Of a stretch of DNA of 64,000 nt, positions 1 to 7,848 are shown piece by piece. The translations under genes were made by a program, and so were the position numbers. The stretch lies in the IMG/VR virus record IMGVR_UViG_3300019850_000208, positions 1-64,000 of that record. One strand, written 5' to 3'. The notes under the pieces were generated by a model, which did not search any database, was not told where the DNA came from, and saw nothing but the letters and a program-made list of their open reading frames with translations. This DNA is from a virus. The stretch's first letter is position 1. The number at the start of each line of letters is the position of its first letter.

Positions 1-1
1 A

Positions 2-340
2 TTATATAATCATGCTTTCTACAAAAATGGTGAATTGAATGGCGAATATAAAGAATGGAATAGTAGGGGCCAATTGACTATTCATAGTTTTTATAAAAAT
101 GGCAAATTGAATGGCGAATACAAAATCTGGTATGAAAATGGTCGATTACGTGAACGTGGCTTTTATAAAAACGGTAAAAAAGAAGGCGAATATAAAATAT
201 GGTATGAAAATGACCAATTGGCTGTTCATTGTTTTTATAAAAACGGTGAATTGAATGGTGAATACAAAAGATGGCATGAAAATGGTCAATTATTTATTCA
301 TAGTTTTTATAAAAACGGTAAGCGAGCGGCTCAATATTAA
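2..340 (+). CDS. MORN-type repeat protein (YwqK-like), 5' partial
   Basis: The reading frame is open to the left edge of the window, so the real start lies upstream and this is the C-terminal part. It is built from about four tandem 24-residue repeats of the form NGEYKxWxENGQLxxHxFYKNGK, the pattern of MORN_2/YwqK-type proteins that databases often label 'antitoxin component'. No catalytic residues are visible, and the repeats probably form a beta-hairpin stack for protein binding. The last codons lie 3 bp before the sulfotransferase gene, so the two are probably co-transcribed. A related repeat protein lies nearby on the opposite strand (1558-2040). The repeat identity is clear; the function is unknown. 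Confidence 0.75.
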   Translation, partial: LYNHAFYKNGELNGEYKEWNSRGQLTIHSFYKNGKLNGEYKIWYENGRLRERGFYKNGKKEGEYKIWYENDQLAVHCFYKNGELNGEYKRWHENGQLFIHSFYKNGKRAAQY

Positions 341-343
341 AAG

Positions 344-883
344 ATGAAAGTTCAAAAAAAAGACGCTTTATTTATTCATATTCCAAGAACAGGCGGGCAT
401 TCTATAAAAGAAGCTTTCGGTGACAGGGTTACATACCTTAACCATCATGAGCCTCTCAGGCGTGATTTGTATGTTAAATATGAAAAATATTTTAAATTTG
501 CGTTTGTACGAAACCCTTGGAGCAGAATTGCATCCGCTTATCATGGCTGGTATGAGAGATGCAAAACCAGCTCAGAGATATTTCCTTATAATAATTTTGA
601 TGAATATGTGGATATTATAGTTGCCGGAAAATCTATCATTGCCAAACCTCAATTGTGGTTTATTTTTGACAATAATATATTAGTGAACTTTATTGGCAGA
701 TACGAAAACTTTGAACAAGATTTTAAAAAGATAGTTGAGCTATTAAATGTAGAAGTACAACTTGGCCGGAGGCTTGGTTATTTTGGAGAATATAACTATA
801 GGAAGATGTATAATAGTAAGACCAAAAAATTGATCGGGGATTATTTTTTAGATGACATAACATTTTTTAAATATAATTTTTAA
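344..883 (+). CDS. Small sulfotransferase family protein
   Basis: 179 residues. The N-terminus has the 5'-phosphosulfate-binding loop of PAPS-dependent sulfotransferases (HIPRTGGHS, residues 12-20). A later FVRNPWSR segment matches the 3'-phosphate-binding motif. The family moves sulfate from PAPS to a hydroxyl or amino group, usually on a carbohydrate. The layout closely matches the gene at 21531-22067: the same HIPRTGG and FVRNPW motifs, the same length, and a similar NYRK(M/F)Y segment near the end. The two are clearly paralogs inside one phage. The gene follows the MORN-repeat gene by 3 bp. The substrate is unknown; a phage or host surface glycan is likely given the glycan locus further on. 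Confidence 0.8.
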   Translation: MKVQKKDALFIHIPRTGGHSIKEAFGDRVTYLNHHEPLRRDLYVKYEKYFKFAFVRNPWSRIASAYHGWYERCKTSSEIFPYNNFDEYVDIIVAGKSIIAKPQLWFIFDNNILVNFIGRYENFEQDFKKIVELLNVEVQLGRRLGYFGEYNYRKMYNSKTKKLIGDYFLDDITFFKYNF

Positions 884-902
884 GGATATTAGGGGTGTAA
901 TA

Positions 903-1208
903 ATGGCCATCAAAGAAAGAGATTTGCGCATTGGTGATGACTATTTAATATTCGGCCGTTACCCACCAAGTAATCCAGTGCATATATCATTGGAGCTCGC
1001 GGCATACGCTGGCAAAAGAAGACCCGGTTCACATCATCAGCTCCGTTATGGTTACTGGTTCAAGTCTAAAAAGGTGTTTTTGGAGGTACATAATGTTCCC
1101 AATTACCACAAGAAAACAGATGTTTTTCGACACCTTGGAATATTAAATAATATATATCCTCTCAACTACAAGGCAATTAAAAAGCGCTTTTTAAGAACAA
1201 TATTATGA
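903..1208 (+). CDS. Hypothetical protein, 101 aa
   Basis: Not recognised. It is a compact basic protein rich in His, Tyr and Lys, with no signal peptide or membrane segment. The ATG at 903 follows an AGGGGTG ribosome binding site at about 890-896. It sits 19 bp after the sulfotransferase gene in the same direction and ends a few bases into the oppositely oriented gene at 1203-1586, so the two genes converge with almost no room for a terminator. Confidence 0.6.
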   Translation: MAIKERDLRIGDDYLIFGRYPPSNPVHISLELAAYAGKRRPGSHHQLRYGYWFKSKKVFLEVHNVPNYHKKTDVFRHLGILNNIYPLNYKAIKKRFLRTIL

Positions 1209-1586
1209 TACTATCTTTTTGCCGAGGAGTGAATGCTTGGCGATGTCCCTTTTTGATGAATCGGTTTTAGCAAAATATATTTCACAATCATTTTTATTCT
1301 CCGTTTTAACATTATCCACAAAAAAAGAAATAACTTTAGCATTTAGCTCCTGGTTATAGTCCGAACTTAAAAATGTGCATCCATCACAATGATATATAAT
1401 ATTGTCTTCGGGATAAAATATCTCAAGTTTTTCATTGTAATTATAGGCATGAACAAAACTGTCCGCAACTGTATCATCTAATATCAATGTGAGTCCTGTA
1501 ATATTATATTCTTGCTTCAACGCACAGGAGCCGGCTCTAATAGTATATATGTCATTTTTATATTTTAGTGCTACCGGTCGAGTCAA
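1203..1586 (-). CDS. Hypothetical protein, 127 aa
   Basis: Not recognised. The only plausible full-length start is a TTG at 1586, which overlaps the end of the MORN-repeat gene by 29 bp, so it probably depends on translational coupling. It is a soluble, mixed alpha/beta-looking sequence with four Cys (one CDGC pair mid-protein) and no membrane segment. It is last in a leftward run that begins near 2806 and converges on the rightward gene ending at 1208. Confidence 0.5.
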   Translation of the reverse strand: MTRPVALKYKNDIYTIRAGSCALKQEYNITGLTLILDDTVADSFVHAYNYNEKLEIFYPEDNIIYHCDGCTFLSSDYNQELNAKVISFFVDNVKTENKNDCEIYFAKTDSSKRDIAKHSLLGKKIVS

Positions 1587-2040
1587 TTACAGCTCCTCTC
1601 TTATATTTAATCTTTTCGATGTTTCCATTTTCATAGTACCAAATGGCATCTCCATCAAGTATGCCATCGATATACATTTCTTCAAACATTATCTGGCCAT
1701 TTGAATAATATCTAGTCGCCTTGCCTTCTTGTTCTCCTTGATTGAAACATGTTTCGTTCTTCAGATTACCATTTCTGTGCCATGTTCTAAATGGACCATT
1801 TAATATACCATTGAGTGTAAAACATTCTTTTTTAAGCCGGCCGTTTGAATAATATTCACACCATTGACCCTGAATTTTGTCATGTTTGAATGTGCCTTTT
1901 GCTTTAATAGTTTTGCCATCTTTATAATATGTCTTGAACGAACTGTTATAGGGGTCGCCGTCCCAGACTGTAACATTATCATCCAGCACTTCATCTTTTA
2001 GTATTGTTCTAGCAAATTCAAACTTCTTCATCGTTTTCAT
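1558..2040 (-). CDS. MORN-type repeat protein (YwqK-like)
   Basis: About 160 residues from the preferred start at 2040 (a longer start at 2091 would overlap the upstream gene more). The body is made of repeats of the type GxWxxYYSNGxLKxE.. and GxxxxYYENGxIE, the MORN_2/YwqK pattern. It resembles the gene at the left edge in architecture but is more diverged. Such proteins are often annotated as antitoxins on weak grounds; no toxin is visible beside it. Its start lies inside the end of the 2018-2254 gene and its end overlaps the next gene, indicating an operon. The repeat class is certain, the role unknown. Confidence 0.7.
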   Translation of the reverse strand: MKTMKKFEFARTILKDEVLDDNVTVWDGDPYNSSFKTYYKDGKTIKAKGTFKHDKIQGQWCEYYSNGRLKKECFTLNGILNGPFRTWHRNGNLKNETCFNQGEQEGKATRYYSNGQIMFEEMYIDGILDGDAIWYYENGNIEKIKYKRGAVIDSTGSTKI

Positions 2041-2254
2041 GATATTTTCCATTCTCGAGAATGAATGATTGGCGATTGCCCCATCTGTCATAGTAGTTCA
2101 CTTTGCAGTTATAAACATCAATTGGCCAGTTTTTGAATTTTCTGATGAATTTTTGGGCTATTGTTGGAAGCTTTTTGACATTAGGTGAGATAAGATCTTC
2201 CGGTGATTTCCACACGTCCTTTGTTTTGAGAGCTTCCTCGAAGGTAACTGTCAT
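2018..2254 (-). CDS. Hypothetical protein, 78 aa
   Basis: Not recognised. It is a small soluble protein with basic and Trp/Tyr-rich stretches. Its ATG overlaps the stop of the preceding membrane-anchored gene by 4 bp (ATGA), and its end overlaps the next MORN-type gene. The tight overlaps support a real gene in a leftward operon. Confidence 0.5.
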   Translation of the reverse strand: MTVTFEEALKTKDVWKSPEDLISPNVKKLPTIAQKFIRKFKNWPIDVYNCKVNYYDRWGNRQSFILENGKYHENDEEV

Positions 2255-2595
2255 TTAGTTTTTCCATTTGACTCAAGAATAGCGAAAGTGTTATCTACTT
2301 CATCCAATTTATCTTTTACATCATTTAAGCTTTTGAGATTATCATAACTGATATATACATTATCCTTGCTGATATATATATCATAACCAAATTTGCTGTG
2401 CTTAATTGACCAGTAGCTACCACCGAGCCGATTTGCCTGCGCAATTATGTCATCACCATAAATAATCGGGCCATTGTTGGTCTCTTTTAGTATATGTTTT
2501 TTAAGGTTTTGAACCTGCGAGTATTCAACTGAAAACGCTAAAATGGCAATAACGGCGATAACTGTTACTATAGTGCTTATGCTTTTCCAACTCAT
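2251..2595 (-). CDS. Membrane-anchored hypothetical protein, 114 aa
   Basis: The N-terminus carries one hydrophobic helix at about residues 7-23. It is followed by a polar domain with a predicted amphipathic segment near the end (SLNDVKDKLDEVDN). This fits a single-pass inner-membrane protein with the C-terminal domain outside or in the periplasm; it could also be an uncleaved signal anchor. An ATTCTCC stretch just upstream on the forward strand gives a GGAGAAT ribosome binding site on the coding strand. The family is not recognised. Confidence 0.55.
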   Translation of the reverse strand: MSWKSISTIVTVIAVIAILAFSVEYSQVQNLKKHILKETNNGPIIYGDDIIAQANRLGGSYWSIKHSKFGYDIYISKDNVYISYDNLKSLNDVKDKLDEVDNTFAILESNGKTK

Positions 2596-2605
2596 TTTAT
2601 TCTCC

Positions 2606-2806
2606 TTACGGCGCTATGCCAATTTCCCATGAATAAGTGCTAGGCCCATCTTCGCCATTACAAAAATCTCTTATCCATTTGTCATATTCTTTCTTACTAC
2701 CCAAAAGAGCCCTGACCATTTGATCAATAACCCACATCTTATGATGGCCGCCATCAATTGAGCCATAATCAAAAGCCAGTTCTAATGCTTTCTTAATTTT
2801 ACTCAT
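2606..2806 (-). CDS. Small hypothetical phage protein, 66 aa
   Basis: Compact protein with a GSIDGGHHKMWVIDQM segment and a KWIRDF segment near the end. This is the style of short phage proteins that recur in large phages with no assigned role. A GGAGACT ribosome binding site precedes the ATG. It follows the radical SAM gene by 9 bp in the same leftward operon. No catalytic motif can be assigned. Confidence 0.6.
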   Translation of the reverse strand: MSKIKKALELAFDYGSIDGGHHKMWVIDQMVRALLGSKKEYDKWIRDFCNGEDGPSTYSWEIGIAP

Positions 2807-2815
2807 TTTAGTCTC

Positions 2816-3697
2816 CTAAAAAATTAGAGAAGCCGCATCATCCCATTCGGAATATAATTTACAGTTTCTTCTTAATATAATATATTTTAGATTTTCTTTA
2901 TCCCCTTTGTTCATACAATTGTTATCAATTACGGTTGAAATGCCATGAATGCTATATTTGTTTGCTCCAAATGGAAGTCTATTCAAAATCCTTGAAAAAC
3001 GAATTATGTACTGTTCGAGTTTGTGCCACCATTCTTGCGTCATTGCTGTTTTTTTAATCCACTCATTTTCCGGAGCATCCTCATCTGTAGCATAGAGTTT
3101 CCTAAACGTAACTTGATCGGCTCCTAGTTCTTTACAATCTTGAAATAACTTCTCGAATGATTTATAATGTCCAAATCCTTGTTTGTTGATATTCAGGCTA
3201 AGGCGTAAATTAAAATTATTCCTTTTTATCAAATTTGCTACATGTGGCAGATCAATCTTCAAGTTTTCCGGTGTGCCATTTATTTCATTATTTATATCGG
3301 AATTCAGAGACGAGCAGGAGAGTGAAATTGTTTTCACACCTATTTTACGAAGAAAATTTAGTTTTTGCTGAGTGAGTTTCACGCCGGAGGTTTGAAGTTC
3401 TATATTTTTGAATCTACTTGATAGCGATTTGTTAATTCTGTCAAAAAGTTCCAGATATGTTTTATTAATGTGTGGCTCAGAATTTGTACCAGTGAGCACC
3501 AAAGTATTTATACCTAAATCCTTCATATATTCTAGCCTATCTTCAAATTCATACTCAAGTATGGAAGCATGTTCATAGTCACCCTTTTTAAACACATTGT
3601 TAAGCATATTATCTGATTTGCTAAGCTTTGATACACAAAATTTACATTTATTCGGACATCCACCCGGAACATCTAAGCTGGCACTTTGTATCTGCAT
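2816..3697 (-). CDS. Radical SAM protein
   Basis: 293 residues. Near the N-terminus is the canonical [4Fe-4S] cluster motif CX3CX2C (C14, C18, C21, in GGCPNKCKFC). The family uses the cluster to cleave S-adenosylmethionine and start radical chemistry. Further on, the TLVLTGTNSEP stretch resembles the strand and loop that bind SAM in the TIM-barrel core, with a Q-rich and basic remainder. Several Cys near the C-terminus (including in an RRNCKLY segment) could hold an auxiliary cluster, but the spacing is not a clean SPASM motif. It is first in a leftward operon of short unknown genes. The substrate cannot be told from sequence; modification of a peptide, nucleotide or tRNA is possible. Confidence 0.85.
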   Translation of the reverse strand: MQIQSASLDVPGGCPNKCKFCVSKLSKSDNMLNNVFKKGDYEHASILEYEFEDRLEYMKDLGINTLVLTGTNSEPHINKTYLELFDRINKSLSSRFKNIELQTSGVKLTQQKLNFLRKIGVKTISLSCSSLNSDINNEINGTPENLKIDLPHVANLIKRNNFNLRLSLNINKQGFGHYKSFEKLFQDCKELGADQVTFRKLYATDEDAPENEWIKKTAMTQEWWHKLEQYIIRFSRILNRLPFGANKYSIHGISTVIDNNCMNKGDKENLKYIILRRNCKLYSEWDDAASLIF

Positions 3698-3874
3698 AAG
3701 TTATTCCTTTTTATTTTATTATATCATAATCGGCATTGTGTGTAAAGCTTATTTTGAATTTATTTTTAAGTTTATATCTTTTGAACTCCATTTTAGATGA
3801 AATATATTACCGTTTTTAATTTCCATGCTAACCCTAAGAGCTCCTTGTAATATATATGTTATTATATATAGATT

Positions 3875-3883
3875 AAAGATAAT
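3875..3883 (+). promoter_or_regulatory. AAAGATAAT element upstream of the M23 gene
   Basis: The 9-mer AAAGATAAT lies about 35 bp before the ATG at 3918. The same 9-mer recurs upstream of several other genes here (12053, 12428, 30713 forward; 45302 and 34474 reverse). In an AT-rich phage some matches are expected by chance, so this is only a candidate phage promoter or enhancer element. The rest of the divergent gap 3698-3917 shows no other clear motif. Confidence 0.25.
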
Positions 3884-3917
3884 TATAGTTTATAAAAACA
3901 TATATAGGTGTATAAAA

Positions 3918-4757
3918 ATGAAGAGTATAGAAATACGCGTTAGACTTTTAAGATTTTCATTGATTGTGCTTTTCTCATGTTCAATTTTCGTTTTTTCAAC
4001 GATAAAATATGCGGAGTATATTGCACGCGAGAAGAGCATCGTTATTATTCAGAACGCCAAAGAACAAGTGAACTCTTTTAAAATAGAACTTAAGAAATAT
4101 AAAGAGGAATATGACAATGTTGTTAAAATCCGCGACAATTATAGAGCCTCAATTAAAGAAATAGTTGATTTACTTTACAGCAAGGATTCTCATCTTGGCA
4201 TAGGCACTATGGAATTCAATGAAGTTAAAAACAGCGATGAGGTTACTCTGCTGACTATACGAAATACAGTCGCTACTATGAAAGATGATCAAAGGATGTT
4301 GGCGGAAGTAAAAAATTATTTAGAGGCAAGGAAAGAATTCGTTGAGAGCTTTCCATTTATATGGCCTGTGGCTGTACAAGGAGCACTTAACATATCATCT
4401 GGATTCGGTTTCAGAACTAATGTGTTTGATAAAAATAAGATAGAGTTTCATGAAGGCATAGATATAGTCGGCAATCTGAATGATCCAATTGTAGCGACAG
4501 CAGATGGTAAAATCAAAGCCGCGGGCTGGGGCAGTTTAAGCGGGTGGTATGTTGTGATTAGCCACAAAAATGGTTTTGAGACACATTACGGCCACATGAA
4601 TAAAATAACAGCAAAAGTAGGCCAGAAAGTAAAGCGCGGAGATGTCATAGGCTATATGGGAGAAACAGGAAAGACTACTGGCGTTCATTTACACTATGCC
4701 ATAGTTCATAACCATATCAGCGTAGACCCAATGAACTTTCTAGCTTTAAATTATTAA
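3918..4757 (+). CDS. Membrane-anchored M23 (LytM-type) peptidase
   Basis: 279 residues from the ATG at 3918, chosen because an AGGTG site sits just upstream and the protein then opens with a clean membrane anchor (about residues 11-28). A coiled-coil-like segment follows (about 40-75), then a C-terminal M23 domain. All metal ligands are visible: H178 and D182 (HEGIDIVG), then HLH at 257-259, with GHMNK between. The family cleaves peptide cross-links of peptidoglycan, typically Gly- or D-Ala-containing bonds. Its position before the transglycosylase-like membrane protein suggests a cell-wall role in entry or lysis. Regulation may come from the divergent gap 3698-3917. Confidence 0.88.
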   Translation: MKSIEIRVRLLRFSLIVLFSCSIFVFSTIKYAEYIAREKSIVIIQNAKEQVNSFKIELKKYKEEYDNVVKIRDNYRASIKEIVDLLYSKDSHLGIGTMEFNEVKNSDEVTLLTIRNTVATMKDDQRMLAEVKNYLEARKEFVESFPFIWPVAVQGALNISSGFGFRTNVFDKNKIEFHEGIDIVGNLNDPIVATADGKIKAAGWGSLSGWYVVISHKNGFETHYGHMNKITAKVGQKVKRGDVIGYMGETGKTTGVHLHYAIVHNHISVDPMNFLALNY

Positions 4758-4766
4758 GGAGATAAA

Positions 4767-5624
4767 ATGTCAGAATCAGATTTTAATAAAAAACCTTCCA
4801 ATGCCACTATTAGAAATATAATCGCCCAGGTGACAGCTGAGATTGATGCCAGATTAAAAGCAACAAATCTATATTTAAGATTGGGCATAATAGCATCCGT
4901 AGTATTGGCTGTTGTAGTAATAGGTATCGGATTCTATTTTATGAGAAATACCATCAATGATATGTACCAAACTTATATCAAAAATACAGAAAAAATAATT
5001 ATAGCTAAATCAGATATAGAGATAGCCAATTCTTGGGAAAGACTTCCTGTTCAGCAGCGCAAAGAAAGATTGAGAGAGAGATATTTTGAGATAGTTAGGT
5101 ATTATACAAATGCTGTTCCGGAGGATCAACGAATGTCCACGGAACAAATCATGGATACATTCAATAAAATTTGGGCATGCATCCAAAGGATACCATCAAT
5201 CAATTTTTTCCTTCCAGTGGCTTATATAAAGGTCGCTTCTAATTTTAATCCTGTTTATAATTCTGAATATAAAAGAGGGATTGCTGCTATGTACCGAAAA
5301 ACAGCAGAATCGGCCGCAAATTTGCCAATAGTTAAACATGACCCTATATTCCAGATAGATTACAAGGGTCTTAAAAGCTTAAATAACCCAATTGAAAGCG
5401 TTACCCTTTTGATAGCAAGAATAAATGATTTAATGACTACTTTTAATAATAGAGAAGATTGGGTGCTACTGGCATTATTTACCAATGAATATAATGTGAT
5501 AAAGAAATATTGGGATGGCGGAAAAGGAACTATTCCAGATAAAATTTATGAACAGGGCCAATTGGCCGACGCCCTTAAATTTTACCAGAACTTCAAGAAT
5601 TGGCAAATACCAGCTATAGAATGA
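4767..5624 (+). CDS. Membrane protein with a degenerate transglycosylase-like domain
   Basis: 285 residues. One membrane helix at about residues 38-58 follows a charged N-terminus. The C-terminal half has the shape of an SLT/lysozyme-like fold: VASNFNPVYNSEYKRGIAAMY around residues 156-176 parallels the family pattern ESxFNPxAxSxxGAxGLMQ. A later LLALFTNEYNVIKKY stretch parallels the AYNAG region. The usual catalytic Glu of the ES motif is replaced here by Ala157, so it may bind but not cleave. It lies 9 bp after the M23 gene with an AAGGAG ribosome binding site, so the two are probably co-expressed. The SLT relation is an inference from pattern, not a confident domain call. Confidence 0.5.
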   Translation: MSESDFNKKPSNATIRNIIAQVTAEIDARLKATNLYLRLGIIASVVLAVVVIGIGFYFMRNTINDMYQTYIKNTEKIIIAKSDIEIANSWERLPVQQRKERLRERYFEIVRYYTNAVPEDQRMSTEQIMDTFNKIWACIQRIPSINFFLPVAYIKVASNFNPVYNSEYKRGIAAMYRKTAESAANLPIVKHDPIFQIDYKGLKSLNNPIESVTLLIARINDLMTTFNNREDWVLLALFTNEYNVIKKYWDGGKGTIPDKIYEQGQLADALKFYQNFKNWQIPAIE

Positions 5625-6219
5625 TGTCTTTTCTTAGATGGCCCTTGTATACTGAGAATTGTATTTTATATCTTCTCAACCTATCAACAACTTCTTTAAA
5701 GTGGCTTGGCTCTATCACATAGACACTATATGATACCGTATTGTGTGGTGTATATATTACAGGCCATTCTGAAATATTCATTCCTGGTTTGATCCAATAT
5801 GCGGCAGGCCTTCTTTTTGGAATGCTTGATATTTTATCTACTAAAAATACATCACGTACGTACCATGATCTTGGAAATGGCTTAATGAACTGACACTTAA
5901 TGCCCATAAATATCAGCAAGTAGTATAATAATTCAGTATTGGTTTGCAATTCCTTTGTTTGAGGATTAATATAAGCAAAATCATATTTTTTAACTCTGCC
6001 GGAAGTTCTTATTTTATATAATATATAACCATTTTCTGACCATCCGCCGGTAGACAAAATATCTATCATCCTGGATGGATATTGCCCTGTTTTATAACCA
6101 CCTGACCCAAATATATCATAAGGAAGATTGAGCATCAGCGATGGCATACCGATTGACATAAGCCGCGCGCCATTCTCAAATAATATCTTGAGAAGAAGCT
6201 TTTTATGAATGCTTTTCAT
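5614..6219 (-). CDS. Hypothetical protein, 201 aa
   Basis: Not recognised. It is a basic protein with many aromatic and hydrophobic residues, no clear signal peptide and no continuous membrane helix. The middle has a FIKPFPRSWYVRDV stretch and an IPKRRPAAYWIKPG stretch, but neither matches a motif I know. It converges with the transglycosylase-like gene, sharing 11 bp at the ends, and is followed upstream by rtcB in the same leftward direction, 13 bp apart. Confidence 0.5.
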   Translation of the reverse strand: MKSIHKKLLLKILFENGARLMSIGMPSLMLNLPYDIFGSGGYKTGQYPSRMIDILSTGGWSENGYILYKIRTSGRVKKYDFAYINPQTKELQTNTELLYYLLIFMGIKCQFIKPFPRSWYVRDVFLVDKISSIPKRRPAAYWIKPGMNISEWPVIYTPHNTVSYSVYVIEPSHFKEVVDRLRRYKIQFSVYKGHLRKDIIL

Positions 6220-6232
6220 GATATTATCTTGA

Positions 6233-7504
6233 TTAAGATGCCTTAAAATTGTATAAAGGTTTTATAATAGTGATAACATCAATTGCTTCTCTCATATATT
6301 TTATTATCTCTTCTGGATTTTTATACGCTCCAGGAGCTTCATCTAATGTCGATTTAGAAACACATGAAGACCAAATCCCTTTCATATCGTTCTGAAATTT
6401 TTCTAAAGTTATATTGTCTTTGGCGAATCGCCTACTCATCTTTCTGCCAGCGCCGTGGGCCGCAGAATAGTTCCAATCTTTATTGCCCTTCCCGGTAGCA
6501 ATTACATTTCCAAATTGCATGCTCATTGGTATTATTATTTTTTCTCCTTTATGCGCTCTTATTGCGCCTTTTCGGATTATATTATCATCGGGATCAATAT
6601 AGTTATGGGTAGACTCTATTACTTCTACTTCGTTAAAATTTAATTTGTAAAAATTTGATACTACTTCATATCCCATTACTCTTCTAGAAAGCTTAGCATA
6701 TAGGTGAGCGATTTTTGTATCTGCAATATAGTTTTCGGCATCATCATTTTCAAGATACTCAAGTCCAGTTGTCTTTCCGTGTTTTGAAAGGTGCCTATGG
6801 AGTTTGCTTATTGCCGCTTCTATTTCCTTCCCTTTTTTAGTTGCTTTAATCTCTTTAATCTTATTTTTATATTCTACTTCATCTATTCCAAGAATAGAAT
6901 TGGAAGCGATATTTTGATGCCATTTGGCAATTTTTAATCCAAAATTTCTAGACCCTGAATGTATAGTAAACCAAAGATTATCATCCGAGTCTTCTCCGAG
7001 TTCCAGATAATGATTGCCTCCACCAAGTGAGCCGATTGATCTCATAACTCTATCAAAATTCTGATTTTGTCTAATACATATTTCTCTAACAGCATCTTCA
7101 AATTTGGACAACGTATCAATCTCGTTCGTGGCGATTGTATCAAATAATTTCTTAAGCTCGCTGTGTGTGGTTGTTCTAACATTTTTCCCAGCTGGGATCT
7201 TGTTTCTAATAAATTTATCTAATTCATCAAATTTTAATTTAAATTCGTGGCGCTTTCCTAATTTCCAGCTTGTTACTCCGCAGGCAATGTCGACGCCGAT
7301 TAAATTTGGGACCACTTTATCGGTTAGCTTAGCTGTATATCCTATTACACAACCAGCTCCTGCATGTACATCGCTCATAATTCTTACGTGGGCATCCTTC
7401 GCCATTGGTTGGCTGAGAAGTTGGATTATCTGTCCAACAGCAGTTTCTTCAATAGCATCATTGAAGACCTTAGCCCTGCCGTATTGTCCTCTTAATTCTA
7501 TCAT
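6233..7504 (-). CDS. rtcB: RtcB RNA 3'-phosphate/5'-hydroxyl ligase
   Basis: 423 residues, close to the bacterial RtcB length. All signature motifs are visible: DVHAGAGC (45-52), GVDIACGV (70-77), GSLGGGNH (158-165), HSGSRNFG (182-189) and the guanylylated histidine in HGAGR (H350). The family joins RNA ends bearing 2',3'-cyclic phosphate or 3'-phosphate to 5'-OH, using GTP and manganese. In phages the usual proposed role is repair of tRNA cut by host anticodon nucleases. It lies in a leftward run with 7531-7794 upstream and an unknown gene downstream. A possible sigma70-like promoter is described at 7816-7844. Confidence 0.95.
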   Translation of the reverse strand: MIELRGQYGRAKVFNDAIEETAVGQIIQLLSQPMAKDAHVRIMSDVHAGAGCVIGYTAKLTDKVVPNLIGVDIACGVTSWKLGKRHEFKLKFDELDKFIRNKIPAGKNVRTTTHSELKKLFDTIATNEIDTLSKFEDAVREICIRQNQNFDRVMRSIGSLGGGNHYLELGEDSDDNLWFTIHSGSRNFGLKIAKWHQNIASNSILGIDEVEYKNKIKEIKATKKGKEIEAAISKLHRHLSKHGKTTGLEYLENDDAENYIADTKIAHLYAKLSRRVMGYEVVSNFYKLNFNEVEVIESTHNYIDPDDNIIRKGAIRAHKGEKIIIPMSMQFGNVIATGKGNKDWNYSAAHGAGRKMSRRFAKDNITLEKFQNDMKGIWSSCVSKSTLDEAPGAYKNPEEIIKYMREAIDVITIIKPLYNFKAS

Positions 7505-7530
7505 AATATCCTCCTGTCATTAGTATTATA

Positions 7531-7794
7531 TTAGCGATGGTATTTGGTTTTTAAGATAGCTCTCACCACTTCATCATAATCTTTGGTGCCTCCAAGCGCG
7601 TTGAAGATTCGGCCGGATTTAGTCTTGATCTTAAAATTGCCTATTATCTCTCCTCTATCCATCTGTTTGATCGTCTTGAATCTTCCTAACTCACAAATAT
7701 CATTTTCGAGAATACCATATTTTTGAAGCGTATTAAATTCTGTAAGGATAATAGATCTTCCGAAACTATTAAGTTTAACCAAGTTATTCTCCAT
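7531..7794 (-). CDS. Hypothetical protein, 87 aa
   Basis: Not recognised. It is a small soluble protein with an N-terminal helix-like part and a basic C-terminus. It opens the short leftward operon with rtcB (26 bp further on). The start has a GGAGAATAAC context and lies just downstream of the -10 of a promoter-like sequence. Because it travels with rtcB it may relate to RNA handling, but this is only neighbourhood inference. Confidence 0.5.
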   Translation of the reverse strand: MENNLVKLNSFGRSIILTEFNTLQKYGILENDICELGRFKTIKQMDRGEIIGNFKIKTKSGRIFNALGGTKDYDEVVRAILKTKYHR

Positions 7795-7815
7795 AATATG
7801 CCTGAACTTATAACT

Positions 7816-7844
7816 ATGTTATCATAATTTGGTGCTTTTGTAAA
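7816..7844 (-). promoter_or_regulatory. Sigma70-like promoter upstream of the rtcB operon
   Basis: On the reverse strand TTTACA (7839-7844) and TAACAT (7816-7821) are separated by exactly 17 bp. They match the TTGACA and TATAAT consensus at 5 and 4 of 6 positions. The site is about 22 bp before the start of the 7531-7794 gene, a plausible distance for a host-type early promoter. Confidence 0.4.
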
Positions 7845-7848
7845 GGAA

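Noticed and set aside
3825-3917. Upstream extension of the M23 gene
   Set aside because: The extra 31 residues have no binding site and put a strange hydrophobic stretch in front of a clean anchor; the ATG at 3918 is better.
7104-7523. Rightward frame of 139 codons over rtcB
   Set aside because: Fully antisense to rtcB, whose motifs are complete. It is a shadow frame.
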